DNA of 64,000 nt from Paenibacillus sp. BIC5C1 (GCF_032399705.1 NZ_CP135922.1:2170001-2234000); one strand, 5' to 3'; shown: positions 52,874-62,121, counted from the first letter of the stretch. Translations and numbers: made by a program. The notes: a model not told the origin generated them from the letters alone.

Positions 52874-54571
52874 ATGGGTGTAAAGTTACCTTTGATATTT
52901 GCTGAGCGAATGGAAAGTTTGCTGGGTGATGAGTTCGAACAATTTATGAAATCGTATGAACAGTCTCCCCATGCGGGATTGAGAGTGAATACGCTGAAAA
53001 TATCGATGGAACAATTCGATGGGATTGCTCCGTTTGATCTAAGACCTATTCCTTGGTGTGAGACAGGGTTCTATGTACCTCATGGTGTTAAACCGGGGCT
53101 GCACTCTTATTATCATGCAGGCCTGTATTATATACAGGAACCAAGTGCAATGGCTCCAGTTGAATTATTACAGGTGGAGCCTGGAGATCGTGTGCTTGAT
53201 CTGTGTGCTGCTCCGGGAGGGAAAACGACACAGATTGCTGCAAAGTTGCAAGGTAAGGGGGTGCTTGTCACCAACGATATCCATGCTGAACGCACAAAAG
53301 CGCTGGCCAAGAACGTGGAATTGTACGGGGTGAGGAACGCTGTTGTTTTGAATGAGTCACCCGAGCGGATCGCGAACGCATTTCCTCATTATTTTGACAA
53401 AGTATTAATTGATGCGCCTTGTTCAGGTGAAGGTATGTTCCGCAAAGATGAGGACATGGTGAAATCGTGGGAACATCATTCGGTGGAAAAATGTGTACTC
53501 ATGCAGCGCGATATCCTTGAGACTGCGGCACGATTGCTGGCTCCGGGAGGTACAATTGTATATTCAACCTGTACCTTTGCGCCGGAGGAAAATGAAGCGA
53601 TGATTGCGGAGTTTCTGAATGTAAACCGTGATTTCGTTGTCAGGGACATTTCTGAAGAGACAGGATTTGCTCCAGGGCGTCCGGAATGGGTGCGTCAGAT
53701 GATGCCTGAGAAGGCCGATGAGACTAAAGATGTGCTGGATCAAACACGTGGTACCGCAAGATTGTGGCCACACCTTCTAGAAGGAGAGGGGCATTATGTC
53801 GCTGTATTACAGCATCGTGCAGGGCAAGGATTGGAAACAGATCAACTAGGAGTAGTTAAAGAAGGAGCAATGGAGTATGGACAGGTCGGGGATGTGTCCA
53901 GGATTGAAGTAGAGGGGAACAAGGATCACTCTATTGCTGCTTCTTCAATTGCTATGACCAAGGCTGATCGTAAAAAGGAACGTCTGTTGCGAATCGAATC
54001 CAGAGAGTCCCATGACAGACAGGCTGGTGGCAGCAAGAATCCGGGTAGACCGAGCAAAAAAGGTAAAGATCACGGTGGACGTAAATCGGAACGGGGTCAG
54101 GGACGCGGAGCTGATCCGGCAAGTATGGATCCGGTTGGGATCTACACTTTGTTTATGAAAGAACAATTAGAGATGGAGTTAACCGGAGAAACGGTATGTT
54201 ACGGAGATCGTGTGTATCAATCATCGGTTGGCGCAGCACGGCTGGAGGGACTGAAAGTCATTCGTCCAGGCTGGTTTATGGGTACCGTGAAGAATGGGCG
54301 ATTTGTGCCCTCTCATCCGCTTGCATGTGCTTTGAATGCAGCTGAAGCCCAGAGATCCGTTAACCTTTCTTCAGCAGAGGGTGAAGCAGTAAGGTATCTC
54401 AAAGGAGAAACGTTGAACATCGAAGAAGCACGAGTTGAACGTCAAGCAGATACGGCGGCCAAAGGTTATGTGTTGGTGTGTGTGGACGGTTTTGCGGCTG
54501 GCTGGGGGAAATGGCTGGATGGTGTACTGAAAAATGAATATCCGGCAGGCTGGAGGTGGACATCGGTATGA
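52874..54571 (+). CDS. RsmF/RsmB-like rRNA cytosine-C5 methyltransferase
   Basis: About 566 residues from the ATG at 52874 (AGGA about 11 bases before; two earlier starts remain possible). An N-terminal domain is followed by the Rossmann methyltransferase with LDLCAAPGGKTTQIA (SAM site), LIDAPCSGEGMF (motif IV Cys) and YSTCTFAPEENE (motif VI Cys), the two catalytic cysteines. C-terminally, a PUA-like RNA-binding region (about 440-560). A basic, disordered linker (about 350-420, rich in K/R/G/S) separates them. Methylates cytosine in 16S rRNA or related RNA (inference). Confidence 0.93.
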   Translation: MGVKLPLIFAERMESLLGDEFEQFMKSYEQSPHAGLRVNTLKISMEQFDGIAPFDLRPIPWCETGFYVPHGVKPGLHSYYHAGLYYIQEPSAMAPVELLQVEPGDRVLDLCAAPGGKTTQIAAKLQGKGVLVTNDIHAERTKALAKNVELYGVRNAVVLNESPERIANAFPHYFDKVLIDAPCSGEGMFRKDEDMVKSWEHHSVEKCVLMQRDILETAARLLAPGGTIVYSTCTFAPEENEAMIAEFLNVNRDFVVRDISEETGFAPGRPEWVRQMMPEKADETKDVLDQTRGTARLWPHLLEGEGHYVAVLQHRAGQGLETDQLGVVKEGAMEYGQVGDVSRIEVEGNKDHSIAASSIAMTKADRKKERLLRIESRESHDRQAGGSKNPGRPSKKGKDHGGRKSERGQGRGADPASMDPVGIYTLFMKEQLEMELTGETVCYGDRVYQSSVGAARLEGLKVIRPGWFMGTVKNGRFVPSHPLACALNAAEAQRSVNLSSAEGEAVRYLKGETLNIEEARVERQADTAAKGYVLVCVDGFAAGWGKWLDGVLKNEYPAGWRWTSV

Positions 54572-55314
54572 GTGGAAAAGGCAAACAAACGCTGCGTCTG
54601 GATAAAATATTGAGCCATATGGGCGTGGGGTCACGAAGTGAACTCAAAAAGATGGTGAAGCAGGGCAGAATCCGTGTGGACGGGAAACCGGTGAAAGACA
54701 GCGGCGTGCAGGTTAATCCGGACATAAACGTAATTGAAGCTGACGGAGAGCGGATTGTGTATCGGGAAATGATCTATCTGATGCTGCACAAACCACCTGG
54801 CGTGGTGTCGGCAACTGAAGATAATCGAGATAAAACGGTGATTGATCTGCTGCGTAAAGAGGAGCGTGTCTTTGATCCATTCCCAGTAGGACGACTCGAC
54901 AAAGATACTGAGGGCCTGCTCATTCTTACCAATGATGGCCCACTTGCCCATGATCTATTATCCCCGCGTAAACATGTGCCCAAGACGTATGAAGCCCGTG
55001 TACTGGGGAACGTTGATGAAGAAGACATCGAAAAATTCAAAGCCGGCATTCAGCTGGATGATGGATATGAGACTTTGCCTGCGGAACTGACTGTGCTGGA
55101 TCGTGAGGAAACGGAAGAGGGCGTGTTTTCCTCCATCTCATTGATCATTCATGAGGGCAAGTTCCATCAGGTGAAAAGAATGTTCCAGGCCGTAGGCAAA
55201 CGCGTGGTTTATTTGAAACGTGTTGCCATGGGTGACCTGGAGCTGGATGCCAATCTGGAAATTGGCAGTTATCGCGAATTAACCGCTAACGAGTTAGATC
55301 GTCTGCGGAAGTAA
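54568..55314 (+). CDS. Pseudouridine synthase, RsuA/RluB family
   Basis: About 248 residues from the ATG at 54568, which overlaps the previous stop (ATGA) and has GGAGGTGG upstream. An S4 RNA-binding domain (about 8-55, LDKILSHMGVGSRSELKKMVKQGRIRVDG, in parts) is followed by the catalytic domain with the Asp in VGRLDKDTEGLLILTNDG. KFHQVKRMFQAVGKRV is also typical. Isomerises uridine in rRNA. Coupled to the RsmF-like methyltransferase, so both modify rRNA. Confidence 0.94.
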   Translation: MSGKGKQTLRLDKILSHMGVGSRSELKKMVKQGRIRVDGKPVKDSGVQVNPDINVIEADGERIVYREMIYLMLHKPPGVVSATEDNRDKTVIDLLRKEERVFDPFPVGRLDKDTEGLLILTNDGPLAHDLLSPRKHVPKTYEARVLGNVDEEDIEKFKAGIQLDDGYETLPAELTVLDREETEEGVFSSISLIIHEGKFHQVKRMFQAVGKRVVYLKRVAMGDLELDANLEIGSYRELTANELDRLRK

Positions 55315-55560
55315 CAGTTCCCGTCCTTCGCGAAGCGAAGCAGGAAGTCTGGGCAGAAGGTGAAGCCCTGCCCGTAATGGTTCCGCTTGAGCTTGGGCGG
55401 GACCGGCGCTGTCAAGCGGCAGACCCGGCAACCAAGCGCTCCCACATCGACCGTCACATAGCAAGATCCTAACCTGCCGCCGGTAAACGAGACGGGAGTC
55501 CAGAGGGCAGAGCCCTCTGGGGCCCTCCCTCGGAAGGGAGGGGTTGGGTGGGTGCGACTC
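55315..55560. repeat. GC-rich hairpin-dense intergenic element
   Basis: About 245 bases with clearly higher GC than its neighbours and no frame that looks coding. Dense perfect inverted repeats: CTTCGCGAAG (55326-55335), GGGCAG/CTGCCC (55351-55373), CCGCTTGA/TCAAGCGG (55383-55419), CCAGAGGGC-AGA-GCCCTCTGG (55500-55520) and CCCTCCCT-CGGA-AGGGAGGG (55523-55542), then a GGTTGGGTGGGTGCGACT tail. It fits a dispersed repeat of the Paenibacillus type (recollection, unverified) or an RNA element; it may also stop transcription of the pseudouridine synthase gene. Confidence 0.6.
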
Positions 55561-55584
55561 TTTTACAGATAAGGAATGAAGACA

Positions 55585-56388
55585 ATGACAATTAAATTAA
55601 TCGCACTGGATGTTGATGGAACGCTGCTTAATGATCATCATGAACTTACTGAAATGACGCAAGAGACCTTAATTCGTGCTTCCCGTCAGGGAGCTGAGAT
55701 TGTCCTGTGTTCAGGCAGAGGTCCTGCGAACACGATTCCGTTTATGGAGCAGATGGGACTTGACGGATATGTCATTACACATAATGGGGCGGTAACTGCT
55801 CATGTTCAGACTCGTGAGGTGGTGCACCATTTTGCTATGGATGGACAAGGACTGGAACCTTTCATAACCTACTGCCGAACGCAGGGTGTGCATTTTGATA
55901 TCAACACGGCGTTTGGACTCTATGTGGATCAGCCGGAAGGGTTGGAGTTGCAGGTACGCGAAATGTATCAAAACTTCATGGCAGAGCCATTAAAGCTGCC
56001 TCAATGGGCTGATATGACAGAGCCACTTGCGAAATTCACTGCGTTTGGACCCATCGAGCAGATGAATGCGGTGCAACAGGAGTGGTCGACTTGGAATCTT
56101 CCATATTATATGACGCGCAGCGGTGATTTTTTCATTGATCTGATGCATCCTGAAGCCTCCAAAGGTGCAGCTCTAAAAAGACTGGCTGAAGCAAAAGGAA
56201 TCCTGCCTTCAGAGATCATGGCGGTAGGTAACTACTATAATGACATCACAATGTTAACCTTTGCAGGCAAAGGTGTGGCGATGGACAATTCCCCGGAGGA
56301 AGTTAAAGCTGCTGCGGATGAGGTTACACTTTCGAACAACGATCAAGGTGTGGCCCACGCTATCCAAAAATATGTGTTGTCTGTCTAA
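55585..56388 (+). CDS. HAD-superfamily phosphatase, Cof/HAD-IIB type
   Basis: About 267 residues from the ATG at 55585, nine bases after AAGGA. HAD motifs: ALDVDGTLLND (I, two Asp), VLCSGRG (II), KGAALKRLAEAKGI (III, Lys) and VGNYYNDITML (IV, Asp; GN replaces the usual GD). The 90-190 cap is the C2B (Cof) type. The family dephosphorylates sugar phosphates, FMN or PLP. Substrate unknown. Confidence 0.94.
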   Translation: MTIKLIALDVDGTLLNDHHELTEMTQETLIRASRQGAEIVLCSGRGPANTIPFMEQMGLDGYVITHNGAVTAHVQTREVVHHFAMDGQGLEPFITYCRTQGVHFDINTAFGLYVDQPEGLELQVREMYQNFMAEPLKLPQWADMTEPLAKFTAFGPIEQMNAVQQEWSTWNLPYYMTRSGDFFIDLMHPEASKGAALKRLAEAKGILPSEIMAVGNYYNDITMLTFAGKGVAMDNSPEEVKAAADEVTLSNNDQGVAHAIQKYVLSV

Positions 56389-56487
56389 TCGTACACTCTT
56401 AAATCTGAATAGACGCTGTATCTTATAAAATGCCGCTCTCAGGGGTAACCTAACAGAATAACGTTAGGAACTGAGGGGGACAGGTAC

Positions 56488-57543
56488 ATGGAACTGAAAG
56501 TAGAGCTGATTCCTGATCTTCGTACTTCAGGTGGTGAAGTACAGGATATTATGGTGGACGGTCAATATGTGGGTTCGCTGCTGCTTGTGTTCAGGGAAGG
56601 GGATCGGGTATCCGGTAGCCTTCAGATCGAGCAGAATTCGTTACCTGACGAGACAGAGCAATATATTGTGGAGCAGGTGCACGAATATATTCGTTCTCTT
56701 GCGGATGCGGTAAGCGCTGCTGAATATGAAGTGCTTGTAAGCTGGGGTACACTGTACTCTGTGTTACAGAAGTCAGAGTCTCAAACGGATGTGGTAATTC
56801 AGCCGTCACAGTTTGAAGATATGTATGATCACAATGGACAGAATGGTCGAGCTGATGTAAATGAAGTACACTTCATTCCTGGCTCACAAGCCGAATCATT
56901 TACATATGAAGACCCCGAACATTTGCTCGAGATGGAGCTTGTAAGCGCCGGACGCAGCATTTCCACCTATGTATTTAATGACGCCAATGGACAGGAACTG
57001 GCTGAAGCCTCTCTGAAACAATATGGTGCTGATGTGCAGGGTGAGATCCATTGGTATGATGAACCAGCTGAGAATTATCAAGATGCTGCTGCCGAGCTGT
57101 TGGTACGAGAGCTGGATGAAGAAATCATCGATACGATTACGATCCGCATGTGGCATCAAGGTCAGGAGCTGGAATCGGCGGAATGGGTACACCGGGATTT
57201 TGCGGATGAGGATGAGATAGAGTCTGAAGAAGATCTCGAAGAGATTGAAGCTGCTGAAGAAGCCTGTTACGTAATGATGGTGCGGAAAGATCGGGAGTTT
57301 CGGGTATACGAACTGTTTCTACAAGAACGCGGAGGGTTACCTGTAGGAACAGCAACGATTGATACCTCACAAGCGGATTTGTCAGGTTATATAGATTATC
57401 AGGTTCCCGGTACAAGCGTTCAGCGAAAGAGTCTGGTTGAAGTTCTGATGCGAGAGCTGGACAAAGAGCTTGAATTTGATACATTACATCTCACGATGTT
57501 ATACCGAAATCAAATTATCGATGAAGCGAAGATTGAAGGGTAA
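56488..57543 (+). CDS. Acidic three-repeat protein of unknown function
   Basis: 351 residues, very acidic, no signal peptide or membrane helix. Three repeats of roughly 85-110 residues share a pattern 'G.(I/L)..(Q/Y)..P......A..LLV.ELD.E..': about 45-100, 175-230 and 300-351, with a repeated L..R.LD(K/E)E core (MRELDKELEFDT in the third, VRELDEEIIDT in the second). The middle has an acidic run, DEDEIESEEDLEEIEAAEE. No named family recognised. The GAGGGGGA site precedes the ATG. Confidence 0.75.
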   Translation: MELKVELIPDLRTSGGEVQDIMVDGQYVGSLLLVFREGDRVSGSLQIEQNSLPDETEQYIVEQVHEYIRSLADAVSAAEYEVLVSWGTLYSVLQKSESQTDVVIQPSQFEDMYDHNGQNGRADVNEVHFIPGSQAESFTYEDPEHLLEMELVSAGRSISTYVFNDANGQELAEASLKQYGADVQGEIHWYDEPAENYQDAAAELLVRELDEEIIDTITIRMWHQGQELESAEWVHRDFADEDEIESEEDLEEIEAAEEACYVMMVRKDREFRVYELFLQERGGLPVGTATIDTSQADLSGYIDYQVPGTSVQRKSLVEVLMRELDKELEFDTLHLTMLYRNQIIDEAKIEG

Positions 57544-57567
57544 GAGGCACAGCCTCTTGCCTTTTTT
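57542..57567 (+). terminator. Terminator after the three-repeat gene
   Basis: AAGAGGC-ACA-GCCTCTT hairpin, then GCC and six T. The left arm begins at the stop codon. Confidence 0.7.
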
Positions 57568-57644
57568 GTTTTCTTTTTGACGAAAAAGCCATTTCCCGGT
57601 ATAGTACCATTAGTTTAAGAGAGACTTGGAAGTGGAGGAGAATC

Positions 57645-58199
57645 ATGAAGCGCTCATTTAGTATCACAACAGACTACATTAATGATGAATTTAAGGCATT
57701 GCGGGCTCAGCCAGAAGACACGGAGGATGTGATGTCTCTGCTTATGGAAACAGCCGAATGGCTGCGGAGCCAGGGGTCTTCTCAATGGAATGCGTTGTTA
57801 AAAGGTGAGGATTCTCATAATACGGCGGAGGCCATTCAGCGTGGCGACGTATTTGTATTTAAAAAGGGATCTGACGTAGCTGGCATGGTCATTTTGATGA
57901 GCCAGCCAAGTGCATGGGATGTGCATTTATGGGGAAGCAAAGCGCATGCCGGGGATGGCGCGCTTTATCTGCACCGATTAGCCATTCGCAGAAAGTATGC
58001 CCAGAGTGGACTAGGACGGGCGATTTTGCAATGGTCCAGCAGCGGGATACAGTTTGAGGACAAACATATTGTCCGATTGGATTGTGGAGCCAAGAACGCA
58101 ACATTGAACGCATTCTACGTGCGTAATGGCTACACTTTTGTAGGAGAGACAGACGGCTTCAGTACGTATGAGAAGGCGGTCACACATCAATCTGTATAA
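57645..58199 (+). CDS. GNAT family N-acetyltransferase
   Basis: 184 residues, the usual GNAT size. The acetyl-CoA motif is YLHRLAIRRKYAQSGLGRAIL (R/Q-x-x-G-x-G/A; here SGLGRA). The C-terminal part NAFYVRNGYTFVGE is also typical. GGAGGAG precedes the ATG. Substrate unknown. Own terminator follows at 58227. Confidence 0.92.
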   Translation: MKRSFSITTDYINDEFKALRAQPEDTEDVMSLLMETAEWLRSQGSSQWNALLKGEDSHNTAEAIQRGDVFVFKKGSDVAGMVILMSQPSAWDVHLWGSKAHAGDGALYLHRLAIRRKYAQSGLGRAILQWSSSGIQFEDKHIVRLDCGAKNATLNAFYVRNGYTFVGETDGFSTYEKAVTHQSV

Positions 58200-58226
58200 A
58201 TCGTATGCAACATATCTGCTGCATTC

Positions 58227-58264
58227 AAAAAGCCGGGAGCTTCCACTGCTCACCGGCTTTTATT
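58227..58264 (+). terminator. Terminator of the GNAT gene
   Basis: AAAAGCCGG-gAGC...GCTc-CCGGCTTTT stem with A and T runs; two-way capable. Confidence 0.85.
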
Positions 58265-58578
58265 TGCATGTGGGCAAAGAGGTTTAACTTTCAAACCATA
58301 CATCCGCTTCTTAGCCAAGCATGTTCTGAATATGTTGTATATACGACTCCGTAGTAAGGGCGTACGCAATTATTTTCCCCAGTACCTAACAGTATACGTA
58401 ATGTCGTCATCGTCAGATGCAACATGGTACAATTGTTATTGAAATGAATTCTATTATTCGGCAGTAAATGAGCGAGTGATAAGGAATCTCATTTTGTACC
58501 TTTACTGAACATATGTTCTGATATATCATGATTGAAGATGTAATGAAAAGATCTATGCTAGAAAGGGGGAAACTAACG
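58265..58578. other. Intergenic region upstream of the glycosyltransferase
   Basis: 314 bases after the GNAT terminator. No convincing frame, riboswitch or tRNA found. The glycosyltransferase frame is open upstream from 58528 but without a ribosome-binding site. Confidence 0.35.
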
Positions 58579-59709
58579 GTGAGATTGCTGCAGGCGCTTT
58601 TCTTTCCTCCGGAGCAGCCCGGAGGTGTATCCTCTATGATTCCGTATATGCAAGAGAGGTTTACAACCCCGAGGTGGGAGATGGATCTGTTCTCTTTGCC
58701 TAAGCGAATTCGCAACAAAGGCAGGGAAGATATCCAGTTTGAGACGTTCGATTGGACTACGTATCAGGATAGTCCTGTCGTGCAAAAATATATGCAAACC
58801 TACCGGGATTATTTGTGGTGGACCAAGCTGCGTATTCAGAAGCCTTACGATCTGATTCATGCCCATCACCCTATTGCGGGGCTTGCAATGAAGAAGGTTT
58901 TCCCGGATGTTCCTCTCATTCAAACGATTCACTCCAGTTATGAGCGAGAGCTGATACTGAATGGACGCATTGAGCCGAACGGACCGGAGCATCAATTCCT
59001 GCTGGCCATCTATGGTGAGCTAGAGCACCAGGCAGAGCGATTATTAACGGTATCGGATTCTTTCCGTCGTTATCTGGCGCCTCATGTACAGCATCCCGAT
59101 GTTATCGGTGTGATTCCGAATGGTTTTGATGAGAAAAGGTTTAAGCCAATCCCCCATGAGAATGCGATACCACAGCTGGTCACCGTATGCCGTCTGGTTC
59201 CGGCGAAAGGGCTGGATATTCTGTTCAAAGCCTGTGCCGAGTTAAAAGCGCGGGGACATGATTATGTGCTTCATATTATCGGGGACGGACCCATCCGTCC
59301 AGATTTGGAAGAATTAGCTCAGCGGCTGGGCATTTATAATGAGACTATTTTTTATGGTTACACGCTGCACCCCGAGGAATTCATGCCATTTTTTGATATT
59401 TTTGTACTTCCTTCACGGGCGGAGGCGTTCGGGTCTGTTTTCGCGGAAGCAGCGCTTAGCTGTCTTGCTCTTGTAGGTACAGATGTTGGCGGCATACCAG
59501 AGCAGATCGAGAACGGCAGTAACGGCTTGCTGGTGCCTTCAGAAGACCCTTCTGCACTGGCAGAAGCACTGGAGAAGGTGATGGTTGACCCGGCGTACCG
59601 TTATGAGCTCGCTCGTTCAGCATGTGAGAAGGCCAAAACCCATTACTCTTTGGGAAGATCGGTCAATGAACTGAAAAAAATGTATTTGCAATTCCCGAGC
59701 CAGTTCTAA
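58579..59709 (+). CDS. GT4-family glycosyltransferase
   Basis: About 376 residues from the GTG at 58579, nine bases after AGGGGGA. Two Rossmann halves: PPEQPGGVSSMI (N-terminal glycine loop), HAHHPIAGLAMKK, a GxxPxG donor region in VIPNGFDEKRF, and the E-x7-E motif PSRAEAFGSVFAEAALS. It transfers a sugar to an acceptor in the cytoplasm, as in teichoic acid, exopolysaccharide or glycolipid synthesis. No linked pathway genes are next to it. Confidence 0.94.
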   Translation: MRLLQALFFPPEQPGGVSSMIPYMQERFTTPRWEMDLFSLPKRIRNKGREDIQFETFDWTTYQDSPVVQKYMQTYRDYLWWTKLRIQKPYDLIHAHHPIAGLAMKKVFPDVPLIQTIHSSYERELILNGRIEPNGPEHQFLLAIYGELEHQAERLLTVSDSFRRYLAPHVQHPDVIGVIPNGFDEKRFKPIPHENAIPQLVTVCRLVPAKGLDILFKACAELKARGHDYVLHIIGDGPIRPDLEELAQRLGIYNETIFYGYTLHPEEFMPFFDIFVLPSRAEAFGSVFAEAALSCLALVGTDVGGIPEQIENGSNGLLVPSEDPSALAEALEKVMVDPAYRYELARSACEKAKTHYSLGRSVNELKKMYLQFPSQF

Positions 59710-59728
59710 CTTCTGGAAGGAAAAGAAA

Positions 59729-59757
59729 GAAGCCGCTGTATGAACAGCGGCTTTTTT
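59729..59757 (+). terminator. Terminator of the glycosyltransferase gene
   Basis: AAGCCGCTG-TATGAA-CAGCGGCTT with six T. Confidence 0.93.
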
Positions 59758-59796
59758 ATGTTTAGGGAAATGATGTTTCGCATTAAAAATACGTTG

Positions 59797-60855
59797 TTAT
59801 AGGTGTTTGTTACGACCTCGAAAGCTTCCCCATCGATCCATTACCAATTTTGCCCCCCAGATTAGTGCCAAACTGCCGAAAATGGGGTAAAGGATAGAGA
59901 GCAGGGAACTAAATCCAAACTGGCTGAGCGAATAACATAACAGCATGATGGCCAGTATGATTAGTTTGGGATGTACGTGGACGTGCTGTCTGAGTTGGAG
60001 GGTCATTCCATAAATATCGGCTACAAATGTACTGAAGATTTCCATAAAAATCAGGGATACATAGATAGACTGGACTACCCATCCAAGTTGAAAGGCAATG
60101 CTGCCCATCGGAATTTCAAATTGTGTGATGCCAGGCATCTGGGCTGACATGGCGAAGTGAGCTGCCATAAGCATGAATCCTACACCAATCCCGCCCAGAA
60201 CGCCGCCCCATTTCAGTACCTTTCGGCTTCGAATCTGGTTCCCCACCGGAACGAGTACAGCTTGGGCAAGTGCCAGGTTGAATGAAGTATACAAAAGAGG
60301 AGATAACCAGACCTGGATTGGATTGCTGTCTGTGGTTAATGTAACAAATCGGTTTGCGCCGGGATGATGTATGGTGCTGGTGATCATAAGCAGAGAGAGC
60401 AGGAGCATCATGGGCACTACGATACTGTTCATTTGCAGAATAGCCTGAATGCCCCGTCCAAGCAGTAGATAAGTACCGATAAGGGTAACAATCAGTCCGG
60501 TCTGGTAATGAAGCCCCAGATGCTCTACAAAGACCGAGCCTGCTCCAGCCAGCATGACACTGTTTACTCCGATGAGAATAAGAAGGGTAACCCAGGTAAT
60601 CCAGTTTCCTGCTTTATGACCGAATAGATGCTTGTTGAGATCTTCGTATGAGCGTGAGCCGGTATCATGGGCAATCAGCATCATTTTTGTACCTAACCAG
60701 ACAAAGAGCATGGTCGATAAGCCAATGGTAATGGTGGCCCATTTGCCATACTGGGTAAAAAACTGCAATATCTCCTGTCCTGTTGCAAAGCCGGCTCCTA
60801 CTACCGTTCCAATGTATGTAAATGCGATCTGCAGCACCCGAAATGCCTGTTTCAT
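59797..60855 (-). CDS. YkvI-family membrane transporter
   Basis: 352 residues, about ten membrane helices. The start IAFTYIGTVVGAGFATGQEILQFF (in parts) is the hallmark of the YkvI family, related to APC/NSS-type amino acid transporters with a glycine-rich unwound helix 1. Likely cation-coupled amino acid uptake, but substrate is not known. GAGGGG precedes the ATG. Confidence 0.9.
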   Translation of the reverse strand: MKQAFRVLQIAFTYIGTVVGAGFATGQEILQFFTQYGKWATITIGLSTMLFVWLGTKMMLIAHDTGSRSYEDLNKHLFGHKAGNWITWVTLLILIGVNSVMLAGAGSVFVEHLGLHYQTGLIVTLIGTYLLLGRGIQAILQMNSIVVPMMLLLSLLMITSTIHHPGANRFVTLTTDSNPIQVWLSPLLYTSFNLALAQAVLVPVGNQIRSRKVLKWGGVLGGIGVGFMLMAAHFAMSAQMPGITQFEIPMGSIAFQLGWVVQSIYVSLIFMEIFSTFVADIYGMTLQLRQHVHVHPKLIILAIMLLCYSLSQFGFSSLLSILYPIFGSLALIWGAKLVMDRWGSFRGRNKHL

Positions 60856-61059
60856 GCGTTTCCCCTCTCAGGCCCCTGAATAGTTTGGACATGCGGGTGC
60901 CATGGTACAAGGTATGCTTGACCCATCAAAGTCATGACAATTGAAGTGTGACCTGGGGTCATTTACATGCTCTGGACAAGAGTTAAGGCAATTTCGCTTG
61001 AACTGATAGCCGGATCTATGATACTTTTACGTCATAGGATAGGCTTGGGAGGTCAAATT

Positions 61060-61641
61060 ATGGAAGTATTGAAACAACGAATTTTACAAGAAGGCGTAGT
61101 CATGTCGGATCAGGTGCTGAAGCTGGATGGTCTGCTGAATCATCAGATTGATCCTGCATTGACGATGGAAATGGGACGTGAATTTGCCGCCCGTTTTCGT
61201 GAAAGTGGTGTAACTCGGGTCATTACAGTGGAGTCTTCCGGGATTCCGGTCGCTTTTGCTGCCGCACATGAACTGGGTGTTCCGCTGGTATTTGCCCGTC
61301 GCAAAAAAACACTTTTGGCTGACCCCGATGCCTACTGTGAAAGAGTGCCTTCTTTTACCAAAGGGATCGTAACGGATATTATGGTGTCCCGTGAATATAT
61401 TCATGAGAATGACCGTATTTTGTTTATTGATGATATCATTGCGAATGGAGATGCCGCTCGCGGTGTCATCAAAATTATCGAACGTTCGGGTGCAGAACTG
61501 GTCGGATTCGGTGTCGTGGTCGAAAAATGTTTTCAGGCCGGAGCGCGCACCATTCGTGAGCAGGGTATCCCGGTTGAAGCGTTGGTGCGCATTCGTTCAC
61601 TGAACGATGGCACCGTGCAATTTGACGATAACGAATTGTGA
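61060..61641 (+). CDS. xpt: Xanthine phosphoribosyltransferase
   Basis: 193 residues from the ATG at 61060, seven bases after GGGAGG; the frame is open 31 codons further up. The PRPP loop is ILFIDDIIANGDAARG, with VESSGIPVAFAAAHELGVP and FARRKKTLL also typical of Xpt. It converts xanthine plus PRPP to XMP for purine salvage. A purine riboswitch commonly precedes xpt-pbuX in Bacillus, but neither the riboswitch signature nor pbuX is present here. Confidence 0.95.
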   Translation: MEVLKQRILQEGVVMSDQVLKLDGLLNHQIDPALTMEMGREFAARFRESGVTRVITVESSGIPVAFAAAHELGVPLVFARRKKTLLADPDAYCERVPSFTKGIVTDIMVSREYIHENDRILFIDDIIANGDAARGVIKIIERSGAELVGFGVVVEKCFQAGARTIREQGIPVEALVRIRSLNDGTVQFDDNEL

Positions 61642-61681
61642 CTTTTTAAAGGAAAAAGTGCCTATTTTTATAACAATGCCT

Positions 61682-61709
61682 TTGCATGACCGCTGATTTC
61701 ATTTATAAT
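61682..61709 (+). promoter_or_regulatory. Promoter of the 109-residue conserved gene
   Basis: TTGCAT (61682-61687), 16-base spacer, TATAAT (61704-61709); the ATG is 31 bases later. Confidence 0.65.
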
Positions 61710-61739
61710 GGGGTTATGTTAGGGAGAGGAGGCAACACC

Positions 61740-62069
61740 ATGGGTAACCAACCGGCAACAGAACAATTTTTTATTGATAAGCTGGCTGAATCGAAAGTAC
61801 ATTTTGAGCGTGCCCTGGATTGTAAACATACGGAATTCGATGACCTTTATCCCTATATGATTGAACATCCTCAATTTTTCTGGTACAAACGCTACGTAGC
61901 CTGGTCAGAATTGCTGACGATTGTAGGCTTGTGCGAAGAGTTGTCCTTCTCTTGGAAAGAACAATTTACACCGCATCAAGTGGAGTACCTTGAAGAACGT
62001 GTGATGTCCGCCAAAGTGCTTGATTTTTGGTTTGAGAAGAACGACAGCAAAGAGCACGCGCAGCGGTAA
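61740..62069 (+). CDS. Conserved hypothetical protein, 109 residues
   Basis: 109 residues from the ATG at 61740, seven bases after GAGGAGG. Soluble, with aromatic-rich helix segments (YPYMIEHPQFFWYKRYVAWSELL, in parts) and a charged C-terminus. Own promoter and terminator. I recognise no family; the Trp/Tyr/Phe-rich middle suggests a compact helical fold. Confidence 0.72.
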   Translation: MGNQPATEQFFIDKLAESKVHFERALDCKHTEFDDLYPYMIEHPQFFWYKRYVAWSELLTIVGLCEELSFSWKEQFTPHQVEYLEERVMSAKVLDFWFEKNDSKEHAQR

Positions 62070-62121
62070 CTTTCAGTCGGGACATATTTTCGAATGACAT
62101 GACAGTCCAATACAGTCACGT

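Noticed and set aside
60850..61060. Purine riboswitch before xpt
   Set aside because: None of the conserved junction or loop sequences of the purine aptamer could be found.
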